NCBI GenBank assembly: GCA_032622095.1
Contig: CP136069.1
Location: 167,390,394-167,454,393 of the forward strand
Direction: 5' to 3'
Length of the DNA stretch: 64,000 bases
Source: Siphonodentalium dalli
Lineage: Eukaryota; Mollusca; Scaphopoda; Gadilida; Siphonodentaliidae
Under the pieces are notes generated by a model. The model did no database searches. It worked only from the letters and a program-made list of their open reading frames with translations, and was not told the origin of the DNA. The stretch's first letter is position 1. Every line of letters starts with the position of its first letter. Below, piece by piece: positions 23,985 through 36,499 of this stretch. Made by a program: the position numbers and the translations under genes.

Positions 23985-25100
23985 TAATGAATTCATTGAA
24001 TTGCACTTAAGTGCAATTGAATGCACGCTGTGCAAATAGCGCAAATACCACATATTGTGCTTAAGCACAAATAGGGCGTTTACACTTAAGCGTGATGAAC
24101 TAATTGCGCTTATACTATCTAACCTACCCATAAACTACTGGCATGACCTGATGTATCACCTAGCAACACAAGAGGAGCATTGGGCTAATTTTAACCTGTT
24201 TTAATTAGCCTGAGTACTCGAACAGTCAACTGTGAGTATGAATTCAACAATGATAATCCCTAATTACATATTATCAGCATCCCTATATCCAAAGAATTGA
24301 TGTCTCCTTCCCGGAACTCTAGTAATTTTGTATATGATGTTTTTAATGTATTTTTGCACAGATTTGGGCCATTACTAGTGCTGAATAGGTCACTCTCACT
24401 GGTTTTCTGTGATAAAGTTACCCAGGTTCCTGAAATTGTGATAAAGTTACCCAGGTTGGAGAGGATTGTGATAAAGTTACCCAGGTTAAGAATATTTCAT
24501 GTTTAGCAACAAATTATTCATTTTCGCGATCAAAATGACAAACTACAATACTAAATATGTCTTAAGCAGTCCTTCCCACAAGGAAAACACAACGAGAGCA
24601 CTTATTAGCCCTCGCAATTCAGAAGATGGGTGTAATTGCGCCTGTAATTTATTGTAAGTTGGGTTTTTATAAAACAAAATGTCATTGTGGGATAGACCTA
24701 CAGGTCTGTCCAGTTACACTTCCACATGCCCAAGAGAGACGAGTGCGAAATTTAGCACCCGTGATTTAAAAATTGCGAGTGCATATGGGTGCGACAGAAA
24801 TTGCTCCTGTCTCCTGGGAAGGACTGCTTAAGTGTTCTTAATATGGGGGTCCCAATGCCAACCATGAATGGCGCTCAAGCGAAATTAATTGTGTTTAAGC
24901 ACAATAACTGCGCTTAGCCTTACTCTAAGTGCAATTAATTGCACTTAAGCATAATTATTTGTGCTTAACTTAAGGACAATCAATTGCGCTTAAATGCAAA
25001 TTACGCAATCAATTTGCGCTTAATTGTACTTAAGTGCTTAGTGCAATTGGTATGCACTTAAGTGCAATTGATTGCGCTTCAGCACAATTAGTTATATTAG
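23985..25100. repeat. Clusters of degenerate TTAAG palindromes
   Basis: 23985-24110 and 24880-25100 are dense in variants of CACTTAAGTGCAATT and GCGCTTAAGCACAATT, short inverted words centred on CTTAAG. They flank ~770 bp that includes a three-unit repeat of GATAAAGTTACCCAGGTT (about 24412-24486). Confidence 0.6.
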
Positions 25101-25344
25101 ATGTGAATTTGGTCTCCCATAATCCATATTTACCTGTTTACAAATTACAACTGTTTTTTACCCACAGGCCACACTCACACTGCCACAGGTTTCCAGCACA
25201 TAAATTTACCTTACTCCTATTAATACCTAATTCCTATCAGATTAAGTATTCATACTATTATTACTAATCATACTCATACGCATAGCCTAGACTAGAGCCA
25301 GTATGCGTGAGTAGGGGTGCCAGGGCAGGGTACTCCGGGTATGC

Positions 25345-25700
25345 CTATTAATAGTATTATTATTATTATTATTATTTTTTTTTGCTGGATCGAGACTAGT
25401 CCAACAAATTAGACTATTCGATTAATACATATTTTAAAATTTGGACATAAATGTCCAAATATTAAAATAGGTCTTAATCCGAATCGTCTAGTAATTTGTT
25501 GGACCAGATGATACTGATACTGATTTAAATTATAGTACTAGTACTACTATAGGTCAACATGACCGCTTTCGCAGATTGCTGCTTTCAGCATACGCACTAC
25601 GTTCATGACTGAACTAGTACTACTAGTACTACTAGTAGATCAGCATACGCACTACGTTCATGACTGAACTAGTACTACTAGTACTACTAGTAGATCGAGA
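25345..25700. repeat. Simple repeats and a 55 bp duplication
   Basis: An ATT run at about 25355-25378. Two adjacent copies of 'gcatacgcactacgttcatg' plus CTAGTACTACTAGTA-type palindromes lie at about 25587-25695. A short inverted pair, TAATATTTGGACATTTATG and its complement, lies near 25436-25465. Confidence 0.6.
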
Positions 25701-25704
25701 CCTG

Positions 25705-27760
25705 TTGTTTTACTAACTTTTTAGCTGAGCCTGTACTGTAGGCCTACTATGAATTCTCCAAACTCCCACTGACTATAATACACATATTGGCCATATTATA
25801 AGAATACTTTTAATCATAACATACGGAGACGAAAGTTTGTTACCAACAGCGATTTCTCAGAGCCACGATTTCTCCTTGCCAACTTTCACATTCAGAGTTT
25901 TCCACCGCCATAATTTTGTGCACTTAGATTGACGTCATTTTATACAGAAATCTGTGACGTAGTCCACACCGGAAATAGCATTTCTAATAAAATACTTCTT
26001 ATATTTTAATTGCAATTTGTCCAAAAGTGAATAAAATGTATCCCACAATTAACTGTACACCAACAATGAGGGGTATTGTTTTTGTTTTCACATATTTAAT
26101 TAGGATAACGTGATATATATCGTATCATTGCAGCCTGGCCCGGGTATCGACACCAATTTCGTGTAACTATATATATAACCTAGCTCCGGACTATATACGG
26201 TACATGCACGACTATGCATGTACAGATCTTCTAGAAAGCTAGACTGTGTTGTAATAATTATATAATCGGCGATATAGGCCCTACTTGTAACATAGGTAAT
26301 GTTCATTATATAAACTGATCCTAGCAAAGTTGCTTTAGGATCCCAGTGCATCCCACGCCAATTATAGTTGTCAAACATATGATATGCTGTAGGGGCCAAT
26401 ATATACGATCAGATACATTATATGCATATTGATCGCGATGTATATTGTGATAAAGTTATAGCCTACTCAGATTAATAACATGTCGTCAATAGGCCTATTT
26501 GTTCACTTGTACTCAATGGGGGCTATCGGTATAGTCTTGTTAAACATGCAAACAGAATTTCCATCAATCGACCAGAGTCCGGCGATCGCTTTTAAATCAC
26601 GTTCATATTGTGAGATGTGTCACTTAGGCTTAATTATCAAAATTATATATCCCCAACCTGCGTAACTAAAGGTACCGGTAATCCGGTATCACACGTTATG
26701 GAACCTTGGTAACTTTTATCAGTAAAAACGATTATAGTGTTACCAAAGTAGCGTAGGCCTACGTGTATATATACAATAATTCCAATTCCCACACTGTGGT
26801 GTTCTCTTTTTTTCAGTTCGTTCATTCCGTATGCCCATCTAGCTAGAGTATAGGCCTACGCATAAACATATATGGGAGTAGTTTACATGTTTTAAATGTC
26901 CGCCTGGATCTAGGAGATGGTATCCGTGCATGGCTTATTTGGAACTATATATAAATGCATCGCGATGCGTGCATCGACGCGATGCGGTGTCGCGAGATAT
27001 TTATTAGACCTGCCTATGATCCACCTTGAGAAAATCAGTTATATCGGGACTCCACTTTGAACATCGCGCATTTCTCCGCAAGTCCCACCAATCAGTTGGC
27101 TAAATTAATGCCAACGGGAATTTTAGTTGTTTTCATTATATAGACCACGGTGCCAATATAGAACACTGTCCGATGCGCTTTCCCATGAAAGATACGCTCA
27201 CATCACCGATCATAGCATGGCAGGTGATAAAAGCGATGGCATGTTATGAATTAACAATAATTTAAGATATGTAAATATAGGTTCTTGATAGGAACATGAA
27301 TTTCAGAGAAAGTAGAAACACGCGCAATTAGGGAGTAATGCAAACTCATTTTTAGACTATTCTTTCCATTTATCAATTTTCGACTGCAGACTATATATAG
27401 CCATACACATACGCATATATAGCGCAACTATTTTTGCTCAATTTCACTATAGTTTTATTGCAGCTAAATCCACCCCCAAATGGAGCAAAAGATGATAGTT
27501 TACTCCTAAGCATCACTGTAATAACCCAATGTGCCTTGCATACATAAATAAATTATACCAAAGTTTGAATAAAACATTTAGAATATATAAGAGCGTTTAT
27601 GATTGGACTTTACTACCCTTTATGATGAATGCGTGGGGATCGAGATATCGGGTTTATTAAAATGGGATTGATCCGCAATGAAATAAAATTTCAAATCTGT
27701 AGAATTGAAGTCATAATAACACTCTATATATAGCGTAATTGAGGGACCATAATTTATCTT
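25705..27760. other. No recognisable gene (probable intron)
   Basis: AT-rich with a short palindromic GCATCGCGATGC / GCATCGACGCGATGC patch at about 26954-26985. Minus-strand frames here lack splice support. Confidence 0.4.
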
Positions 27761-27765
27761 CTTAC

Positions 27766-27801
27766 CTGGTTGTCTTGTTCCGATTTCGTGACATCCTGCA
27801 T
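27766..27801 (-). CDS. Possible first coding exon
   Basis: On the minus strand ATG at 27801 opens MQDVTKSEQDNQ (12 codons) and ends in phase 0 at a consensus donor CCAG|GTAAGA. Segment A at 22438 begins in phase 0, so the two could be spliced across a 5.3 kb intron to start the damaged gene of segments A-D. Upstream sequence shows no obvious TATA box. The short length makes chance possible; the donor consensus is the main support. Confidence 0.35.
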
Positions 27802-27844
27802 GTACAAAACCCGCGTTGCTGCGATCTCCAAGATGAGACAATAT

Positions 27845-29260
27845 TATTATAATGGTCCCACACCTGGTTAAGTCAACGTAATTAGTGGTCCTGCTATACT
27901 CTTTTATGTTTCCTGGTATATCCTACTGAATTATTGATGCTGGTAGGACATATAAAACATGTATCGTACGTTGTTTTGTCCATTTTTGCCAATGAGAGAA
28001 AAAAATGATACATTTTCTTAACAGCACCAACTTGCCCTACCAGCATCATAGCACTTAATCAGATGGACCCTGTTAATTTGTCATCGTGGTGGTGGGTCCT
28101 GCTGAAACCTGAATTGCTATGGCACCAGGGACGTGGCTGCACCCACCCCCTTGAATCCGACCAAACTGACAAATGTAGTGATTTATTGTTTTCTTAAACT
28201 AATTAGTAGTTTTCTATTGGTCACAGGAGAGGGACCATGACACAAGCTTTCCAAGTGTTGGAAATTTTCAACCTGGCACCCCTAAGGTTGGACAATTTCC
28301 AACTGATGGCTATTTCAGTCCAAAATTTTGACCAAAATAGAAAAATAAGCAAATATTGGTAGCCCCCCTCCCCCAATAAATTGTTTGAAAATCAAACTGC
28401 AAGAACATTTTCAACCTATTGTGAAATTTCCAACTAATGTATCAGATTTACGACAAACTGTTGTGGAGGGGTGAGACACCCCCAAAACCACGTCCCTGTA
28501 TGTCACTGATATGGAAATGTACCATTATCTTTTCTAAAGTTGTCATTTTGCTGTGTTTGACTGGGGGAAAAGCTAGTATCTGCATGAAACATTCAACAAC
28601 ATACATATTTACTATTACAATATTTAATTAACAGTGGCACTGGTGTTTGCAAAATGACAGGAATATATTTTTGAATATTTTATAAACTGAGCTTTACCTC
28701 CATTTGTTCAGATTGGTCAAATGTTATATTTGTTCTTATAAAGATCAAACACTTTCCTTTGACATCACAATGAGTTACATGTAGTTCAAATGTTTCATAT
28801 TGAGTGGAACTGTTAGTTTTTTTGCATTACCACAAATAATGTCAATTGTTAACATCAAATGGCATAGATGAAGATTCTGCTCAAAATGGCTGATATTTTG
28901 AGAATTTCAAGGTAACGCTGGTTGTTGGAATTGCAAATTGGCATGGTGAGAAAAGTTATAGGTCACAAAACATCCATAACATAATCCAAGCTTTAAAAGC
29001 TTAGCACAGTTGGTGATGATTTGATCAGGGATGTGGCATGAAGGGTGTGTCAAAGAATTTAGTCATGCAGAGATCAAAATCCAAGATGGCCACCGTCGGC
29101 CATGTTTTTTAACATAATTCAGAAAAATTGTAAGCTCCCATCAGGAATGTTGAGAAGGGTTCATTTTAACTACAAAAATCTATACAAGTGAAGGGGATAT
29201 AATAGGAGAATGATTGCATGAAAAATATACGAAAGCATAAAATTGATGACCAGGATTAAT
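27845..29260. other. No recognisable gene; scattered repeat pieces
   Basis: A diverged inverted pair ('gatgctggtaggaca' and 'tgccctaccagcatcat', about 27938-28047) flanks ~80 bp. Around 29020-29110 lies a single unit of the 'atccaagatggc' family. Confidence 0.45.
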
Positions 29261-29267
29261 AATTTTT

Positions 29268-29303
29268 AGTCGAGTTTTTTTCCCCCAAAACTCGACTTAT
29301 AGT
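29268..29303. repeat. AGTCGAGTTT palindrome
   Basis: TAGTCGAGTTTTTTTCCCCC followed by AAAACTCGACTTATAG is a short palindrome. It uses the same terminal word as the array-bearing elements at 13.9 and 15.1 kb. Confidence 0.6.
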
Positions 29304-29869
29304 TTGATGAGGGACGGCGGGCGGCGGTAAGCCACCGAAAACGAGACACAGCATCTCTGATGCCACCTCTTGTAACTCTATAAAATTAGGGGACTGTACC
29401 AGGTATGTCACTTGAACACTGCATTGATAGGCTAAACCAGAGAGCTGTGTGGGAGTTGATAAACACTATCCACATACTATGGACAACAGATGGCTATTAA
29501 AGTCATTTTATATGTGCAGCAGTGAGCATCAGATATCATTACAGGACTGTGTAACTTTATAAAAATAGTGCTACTAAATGCGGATCTCTCTGTCTGTTCA
29601 AATTCTGAGAACATCCCTACAAATGAACAGTAGACTATTCCAATTTATACTTTTAGAACTGAAGGGCAGAATCCATTGATTCATGAATGTATACACCTTT
29701 CACTGCTATGCTGAACATATGGCTAAAAATATAAACTCTATTTCCAATAATACAGGTTTACAGACGTCTCTCTTAGGGCTAACTGATATCACAGGTAATT
29801 AATTGCAAGTGGCTATGGCTATACATTGCAAGCATACAAATCTCAAATCTGTTCAATTCTTAGTTAAAA

Positions 29870-31240
29870 AGGGGCCATATCTCTGGTATAAAAACAGGAT
29901 CTGACCCATATTCAAACTCGTTCTGTATTTTGAATTGAGAAACTCACATACCAAATTTGGTTCCTATCAGATGAAAACTGGTTGAGTTATCGAAGCAAGC
30001 ATGAATTCTATGTCAAAGGTCCATAACTCCATTAAAAATAATCTGATCAAACCCATATTTGAACTCGATCTGTATTTTGGGCTGATAAACTCACATACCA
30101 AATTTGGCTCCAATCAGATAAATTATTAGTTATTGCAGCATTCGTGAATTCTAAGTCATAAACGAGAGGCCGATCACGATCGGCAGATGTTAACCCATCC
30201 CTTGGCGATAGTAAATTACTATGATCAGAATCATAAATGAGAGTTTTGGTGTTGAATTATAGAGTATACTTTTATGTACTATTATAGACAAATGTACATA
30301 ACACAAATTATTGAATTTATGGGTCATTAGCATTTATATAAGAGAATGCACTGGTACAGCTAAACCACCACAGCCTTGGGTTAAATGTGAAAGATGGCCA
30401 GGACATGGAATACTTGTGTTAAGAGAATTTACAATAACCAGAGTAAGAGTGCAAATTAATTAGATAGAGCTACTGCCTGTAAGCCTGTGTCCTGTCCCTC
30501 AAAAACAAAGCTGGTTTCAACTCACACTAATGTCTAAAAATAACTCTAATTATCAATAACTCAGATACTGTTTGTCTCTCACAGAGCTAAAGTTTTACTG
30601 CTGCTAATCAATTAGTTGTTGACTGCTATGGTTATCTGTTCAATTCTTAGTTGAAAAAGGGCCATAACTGATATAAAATATCGGATCAAACCCATATTCG
30701 AACTCGATCTGTATTTTGATCCGAAAAACTTGCATACCAAATTTTATTCTGATCAGATAAATTTTTTTGGAGTTATGGTAGCATGCATGAATTCTAAGTC
30801 GAAAAAGGGCCATAACTCCGTAAAAAAGACTCGGATCGAACCCATATTCGAACTCGATCTGTATTTGGTGCTGAGAAATTCATATACAAAATTTGGTTCC
30901 GATCAGATAGAACATATTTCAGTTATCGCACCATGCGTAAATTGTCTACAGACGGACGACGAGTGTTTAATCCGGACGACTACACTATGTTTACCATACT
31001 ATGGTATGGGTAAACATAAAAAGGCCAATAACTCAGTTAAAAAATACTCGGATCAAACCCATATTCAAACTCGATCTGTATTTTGAGATGAGAAACTCAT
31101 GTACAAAATTTGGTTCCGATCGGATAAAAAATGTTCGAGTTATCGCACCATGTGTAAAGTGTCTACGGACAGACAGACGGACGAACGACGAGTGGTCAAT
31201 CTGGATGTTGACACTATGTGTACCATACTATGGTATGGGT
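29870..31240. repeat. ~140-160 bp tandem arrays with GACAGACGGACG tails
   Basis: Units contain 'gggccataactc', 'cccatattcgaactcgatct' and 'caaatttggttccgatcaga'. Some end in 'gacagacggacgaacgacga' plus 'taccatactatggtatgggt'. The long-looking frames at 30730-31086 and 31001-31303 are read-through of in-phase units, not proteins. Confidence 0.75.
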
Positions 31241-31720
31241 ACACAGAAAAATGGTAAGATCCCATCTAGAGCCCACCCTGAAGATCCATATGAAGTTTGG
31301 TGATGACCGGATGAGGGATGTGGATTGTACAGTGTGACAAAGGATTTAGCAATGCAAGAGTATAATTTCATGATGGCTGCAAACGGCCATGTTTTTCATC
31401 GGAAATTTTCAAATTCAATAGCTCCCATCTAGAGGTGATCCCAAACATGTCTGTAAGCTTAAAAAACATTTCGTCAATAATTGTGGGCTGCAGGATGTTC
31501 CGATGGATTCAAAATCTAAAATCCAAAATGGCCATGATTTTTAATATAGTTCAGAAAAATGGTAAGCTCCCATCAAGAGGGCACCCTGAAGATCCATGTG
31601 AAGATTGGTGATGAACGGATGAGAGAAGTGACCTGCAGAGTGTGCTAAAGGATTAATCATGCATATAGTAAAATCCAAGATGGACGCTGGTAGCCATTTT
31701 TTTTGGGATGTGCTATAAAC
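31241..31720. repeat. 'Aagatggc' family units
   Basis: Two to three diverged units share 'agctcccatctagag', 'gaagatccatatgaag', 'ggtgatgaccggatgaggga' and 'aatccaaaatggcc'. They are relatives of the 38.3-39.2 kb array. Confidence 0.65.
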
Positions 31721-32635
31721 AAAACATCTATATATGTATATCGAACATACAAATATTTGTTTAGTAAAGCAACTCATCGTTTTCCCACCTAGAGACTTGG
31801 TGATGTTGAATGAACTCTAAAACACACTGTGTAATCAATTAAATGTGGTTCAGTCCCAAATAAAGTTTTCAATAGTTATATGCCTGTTCTTGGTGTAATT
31901 CAATTATATCTTCATACGACCATGTAGACCAGTTATTCAGTCATAGCGACATCAATAGAAATAGAGCTTAGATCCCATGTTTTATGAGAAAAAGTCTTGC
32001 ACATAAGTGTACCTCTATGACATTTCTAATCAAATATTGGAATAAATGTCAGTTATTTTCTTTTATTAGATTTTATCAGTTTATTGTTGTTTGGATTAAA
32101 TCATGCCTAAAACATACAGCATCAAACAAAGAAAAGTAGAATTGAGCATGTATTTGTTCCTCTTGGTCAGTATTACTTATGCAGAGTTGTTTGTTGTAAA
32201 ACTGTTGAATTGTATAGGCACGATTAATGCTACACAACAAAACAAGTGACAATAGTCACATTTCTATCAATAAAACTATGACTGAATACTTGGTCTACTT
32301 GAAGGAATAAAGAAAGAGTAGAATTTTGTTTTGAAATTTGGCAGCGTATAAAAAATTAACTCTCAAGAATGGGTGTATAACTATATATAACCAGATTTGG
32401 GTCCGATCCACATTCAAGTTAGATAAATAAGCTTCTAAGTTCTGAGTGATGAGTGATACATCATACATGTACTTTATTTCACACATCACAGACTTTCAAA
32501 CTGGACCTGCCCTTTTAAAAAGACTTTCTGAGACAGGTAACAGATAATCAGAAATTAATGCTCCTCAGGGCTGCTCAGGGTATTATAAATTTATATCAGA
32601 ACAAATAATTAAACCTATAATAGGAATGAAGTTGT
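31721..32635. other. Gene-free downstream flank
   Basis: No supported exon. It lies 3' of the minus-strand terminal exon at 32.7 kb. Confidence 0.4.
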
Positions 32636-32641
32636 TTTATT
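32636..32641 (-). terminator. Candidate poly(A) signal AATAAA
   Basis: AATAAA on the minus strand, 63 bp past the stop codon of the terminal exon at 32704. Confidence 0.5.
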
Positions 32642-32703
32642 ATTATACATAAGATAACATTGATAGACCCATATGCCATATGTTCTAAGAGCAGCAGCAT
32701 ATT

Positions 32704-32821
32704 TTATAATATCAATCTTGTTGCATAAAGTGTATCATCTGTCCTTGATCCTATTGTGTAGAAAATTGATGTCTGCTTCAAAGAGCCAATTACTTTATCT
32801 TCTATATGCCGGTCAAATTTC
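32704..32821 (-). CDS. Terminal coding exon of unrecognised gene
   Basis: On the minus strand a long T-tract acceptor (CTGTTTTTTTTAG) opens at 32821 into KFDRHIEDKVIGSLKQTS, then FYTIGSRTDDTLYATRLIL and a TAA stop (118 bp). A poly(A) signal follows 63 bp later. The starting phase (one leftover base) does not match the donor of the exon at 36329, so if they share a gene at least one exon is missing in between. Family not recognised. Confidence 0.5.
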
Positions 32822-33159
32822 CTAAAAAAAACAGAAGCGATACAAAAATATAAGTAATTCAAAATAACATCTAGTAATAATTAGTCAAAATCTAAATTGG
32901 TCCACATTCAATAAATTAATTTTGTGGAATGGTATGCACATCAAATTCAAAGGCTTGGGTTGAAGGATTTTATTTTGAAGCATGGCATGCAATCAGCATG
33001 AATAGACAAGTAGCCAACGATGGCGGTTTCCCCCACCTACATGTAGATGGGCAAATCTAGGGATGGGCATTATCAAAATATGCTAAACAATAGCACGCCG
33101 TCGGGGCATGGCATAATATGCCCGTTTCTAGAGTAGAGTGGGGCAAGATTCAATTCATT

Positions 33160-33830
33160 TGTTTGAAACCTTTGACTTAAGACGAAATATTATTTGAACT
33201 TGATCTGTATACCAAATTTATTCAGTTCACTCGATTCAATCTAAAGCTATCATCTGGAAACCGTATATTAGGTAAAATCTAAGTTGAAAAATGGGCATAA
33301 CTCAGTCAAAATCATGCGGACAGTACCCATATTTGAGCTTGATCTGTATTTCGGGGTGGTAAACTACATGTAATATACCAAATTTGTTTCAGTTCACTTG
33401 ATTCAATCTAAAGTTATCATCTGGAAACCGCATATCAGGTAAAATCTAAGTCGAAAAAGGGGCATAACTCAGTCAAAATCATGCGGACGAAACCCATATT
33501 CTAATTTGATCTGTATTTTGGGGTGGTAAACTAATATACCAAATTTGGTCCAGTTCTCTTGATTCAATCTAAAGTTATCATCCGGCAACCGCAAATCAGG
33601 TAAAATCTAAGTCAAAAAAGGGATATAACTCAGTCAAAATCATGCGGACAAACCCATTTTCGAACTTGATTTGTATTTTGGTGTGGTAAACTGACATACA
33701 AATTTGGTTCAGTTCACTCAATTCAATCTAAAGTTATTATCCAGAAACCAAAAGCGGACAGATGGACGACAGACGGATGATGGACGGACAACACATTTAC
33801 ATAATATGACTGTTTTTTCAAACGGGCGTA
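33160..33830. repeat. ~150 bp tandem array, four units
   Basis: Units share 'gcataactcagtcaaaatca', 'tgcggacaaacccatattc', 'ttgatctgtattttggggtg' and 'gattcaatctaaagttatca'. It ends in 'acagatggacgacagacgga'. It resembles the 29.9-31.2 kb family. Confidence 0.75.
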
Positions 33831-34241
33831 TCAAAATAATTTAAATCAGGGTTATTATTTGTTTTAGTTCGGGCTAAAAATTTAAATTGCAATGCCAAAA
33901 AATTACAATCAGAGGGCTGTAAATCTGGTAAATATGTATGGCTGGCCTAGTTTGCAAACTCATTTCAGATTCTCCTCTTGTGAACTCAACAAATATCTAT
34001 CAAACCGTTGTTAATTGTTCAAAATAAATCGTGAACAACTTTTTGTGGTGCTACTTAGCCCCTACGAAGCTTCGACATTCAATTATATTTTTGAATCGGC
34101 TGCCGATTCGATTCAATCTTAGGATTTGAATATTTTCGAATCACCCTCTTGGCATTCTTGAGGGTGATAAAAGAACACAGTTTGAAGTTGTTCTAAATTT
34201 CAAATTTAGATTTGTTCTCGCTCACTGAAGCAAGCACCACT

Positions 34242-34977
34242 CAGGGACCAGCCAGGGGTCAAATTTTAGGGAGAAGTGACTTCTCCCTCTGGAGATTTTA
34301 GGGAGAAGTCAGGGGAAAATAGGGAGAAGTGGGGAGACTCAAAGTCTCAATTATCAATTATATTACCGGATTGTTTTCTTTTTTTGGGGGTTAAAACTAG
34401 GCTGTTTTGTCAATGAATTTGAATGAATAATAATTATTAATAACAAACATATATTGATAATCAAAAAGTTATCCTCTTAATATGTGAATGTACTTTGTAA
34501 ATAATTTGTAATAGTAAACACAAAATTATTGATTATAGCAAAATAAGTATTGATCCTATATTATGATCATTTACACCACCAAATAAACTCTCAGCTTAAT
34601 CCACCAGCAATACAACAGGCTTCAGTAGGTGTGACATATACTGACTTGTGTGTTTAATTTCATAACAATCTACCTTGGAGTGTCCATGGTACACAGGTGT
34701 GATAACTAGGGCCCCACTATGGCCACTATGGATTGAATAACAGGTGTCAATACACTAATTAAGACAAAACCAAGTTGGACCATATATTGGTCATATGGCA
34801 TTCTAAGTGCCAAATGTATCTTCCTATGTCATGGTCCTATATTATACTATAACTATTATTATATATTTTTTGTTTTTTTACAAGGAGACTTCAACTTCGC
34901 CCTAGAGCCTTAGTAGCGCGAAATTGTCGCCTCTAGGGCGACTATTTCGCCTATGTCGCCCCCTCGGCTGGTCCCTG
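34242..34977. mobile_element. Non-autonomous hAT-type element (736 bp)
   Basis: An exact 8 bp duplication, GCACCACT, flanks both ends (34234-34241 and 34978-34985). The terminal inverted repeats are CAGGGACCAGCC and GGCTGGTCCCTG, extended imperfectly by (A)GGGG / CCCC(T). An 8 bp duplication with CAGGG termini is the hAT hallmark. The interior carries four GGGAGAAGT words near the left end and TCGCC/GGGCGA words near the right end, but no transposase. The insertion is recent enough to keep a perfect duplication. Confidence 0.85.
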
Positions 34978-35454
34978 GCACCACTGTCTTGGTTTACATG
35001 TGATATTGACCCAATTAACCCTCTTAATAATGCCGACTATGTCAGTGTCTACCAGTCGAATGCAGAATTCTACCCTGTGATCGCTTATCTGGCAAATTTT
35101 TACTGCAGAGTGCAGAACTATCCCATGTATTGAACAATTTCTCCTCCAATGGTATCAGAAAACAGTTATATGCTGGTATCTCACTCATCTCATTTGCATC
35201 TTTTTCAAAGTCGAGGTAATGACTAGTTGTCATTTTTTAAAGTGCATACAAACTGTTGCGATCACCAATATACATGTTTGTACATGTCATGACATCACGA
35301 GGTACAAATCTGCTTTCTACTGGTAGACAATGACCATTTTAGTCATAATAATCTAAACTAAGTTACCAAGCACCTTCTCGTGAATTGTATGCTCCTGTGT
35401 TTTTCCCGGTTTCCAGTCAAACCGAGTTGTTGTCCGGCTGGGGTAGATTTGATT

Positions 35455-35600
35455 TTTCTGGGGGGGGGGGGGCAAATTGTCAGTGGAAAAAAACTGCAGT
35501 TTTTGCTGTTTTGGGGGGGGGGGGGGTACCCAAACCGAAGAAAACAGTTTTTTCCACCCTGTGTCTGCAGTTTTTTTTCTCCGCCCCCCCCCCCTGACTG
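35455..35600. repeat. G-run / C-run cluster
   Basis: Runs of 12-15 G near 35461 and 35513 and of ~12 C near 35585. They create spuriously open frames on both strands over about 35358-35763. No gene is supported. Confidence 0.7.
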
Positions 35601-36328
35601 GGACGAGTTATTTGTGGCTGCTTTATTCTTCATTGTAATATGGGGTATGATGTTATGTCATGCAGTTACAAATTTAACTCAACTTTATGACACAAATGAA
35701 GCCTCCTCTCATAGAGTGAAGGTAATAAACTATTTTGTGAGTGGATTGTTATTTGAAATTTAAAAAATAAGCTTTAAGTTGTTGGTAACTAAAGAGGAAA
35801 AATAAAATATTAGTTTTAACCCTTCAAATATATTGAAATCCATTGTTTTGGTCTTCTCTTTATAACTGCTCAGATTCTAAATACAATGAAGATGAGGAAA
35901 TGTGAAATTTAAGATTTTTCATCAGATAGATCCAAAGAAATTCTTTGTTGAAAATCTCATGCATTTTTGCCTAGATTTATTCAAAATGTGTGTCCCCCCC
36001 CCCTTAAGAGTGCTGGGTACAATAGAAAGTCAGAGCTGGAAGTATACAATTGAACCAGCTTCAATGGGAAAATTCATCAAATTTATATCTGTATATAGGT
36101 CCAGCTGCCATGGTACGTTGGAAATCGTATGACCAAATTTGACTATTACAATGTAGACAAACTGCTTTGAATTCTGAAAAATATACTTAAAATACCTTAA
36201 AATAGATGTAGGTAGAAGATTTAAATACTAATTAATAAATTGTTTCATTTATCTCACTACCATCAAAATATCTCTGATTTCCATAGATATGACCATGTTC
36301 ACTTATACATCTAATCAAAACAACTTAC

Positions 36329-36491
36329 TTCCAGACATATATTCAAAATATTCCAATGCCAACTTTCCACCCTCTGATAGAATGAAATCTTCTGCCATTC
36401 CTGATGTGGCATTTAGTGTTGATATCTTGTAATTCTTTTTAAGTTGAAAGAAAACAATGTCCTCTGCATGAGAACCATGAGACATGTTTAT
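36329..36491 (-). CDS. Internal exon of unrecognised gene
   Basis: Acceptor 'tttgttttcattccag' and donor TCTGGAA|GTAAGT frame 163 bp on the minus strand. The product starts INMSHGSHAEDIVFFQLKKN and ends EGGKLALEYFEYMSGS, with no stop. It begins in phase 0 and ends in phase 1. The upstream exon at 37644 ends in phase 0, so the two join cleanly. Both splice sites are close to consensus and the composition is protein-like. Family not recognised. Confidence 0.6.
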
Positions 36492-36499
36492 CTGGAATG

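Noticed and set aside
30730-31303. Plus-strand frames of 100-118 codons
   Set aside because: They run through tandem repeat units with GACAGACGGACG tails; the 'protein' is periodic.
35358-35763. Frames of 91 and 127 codons rich in Gly/Pro
   Set aside because: Openness is caused by long G and C runs, whose lengths are uncertain; no domain or splice support.
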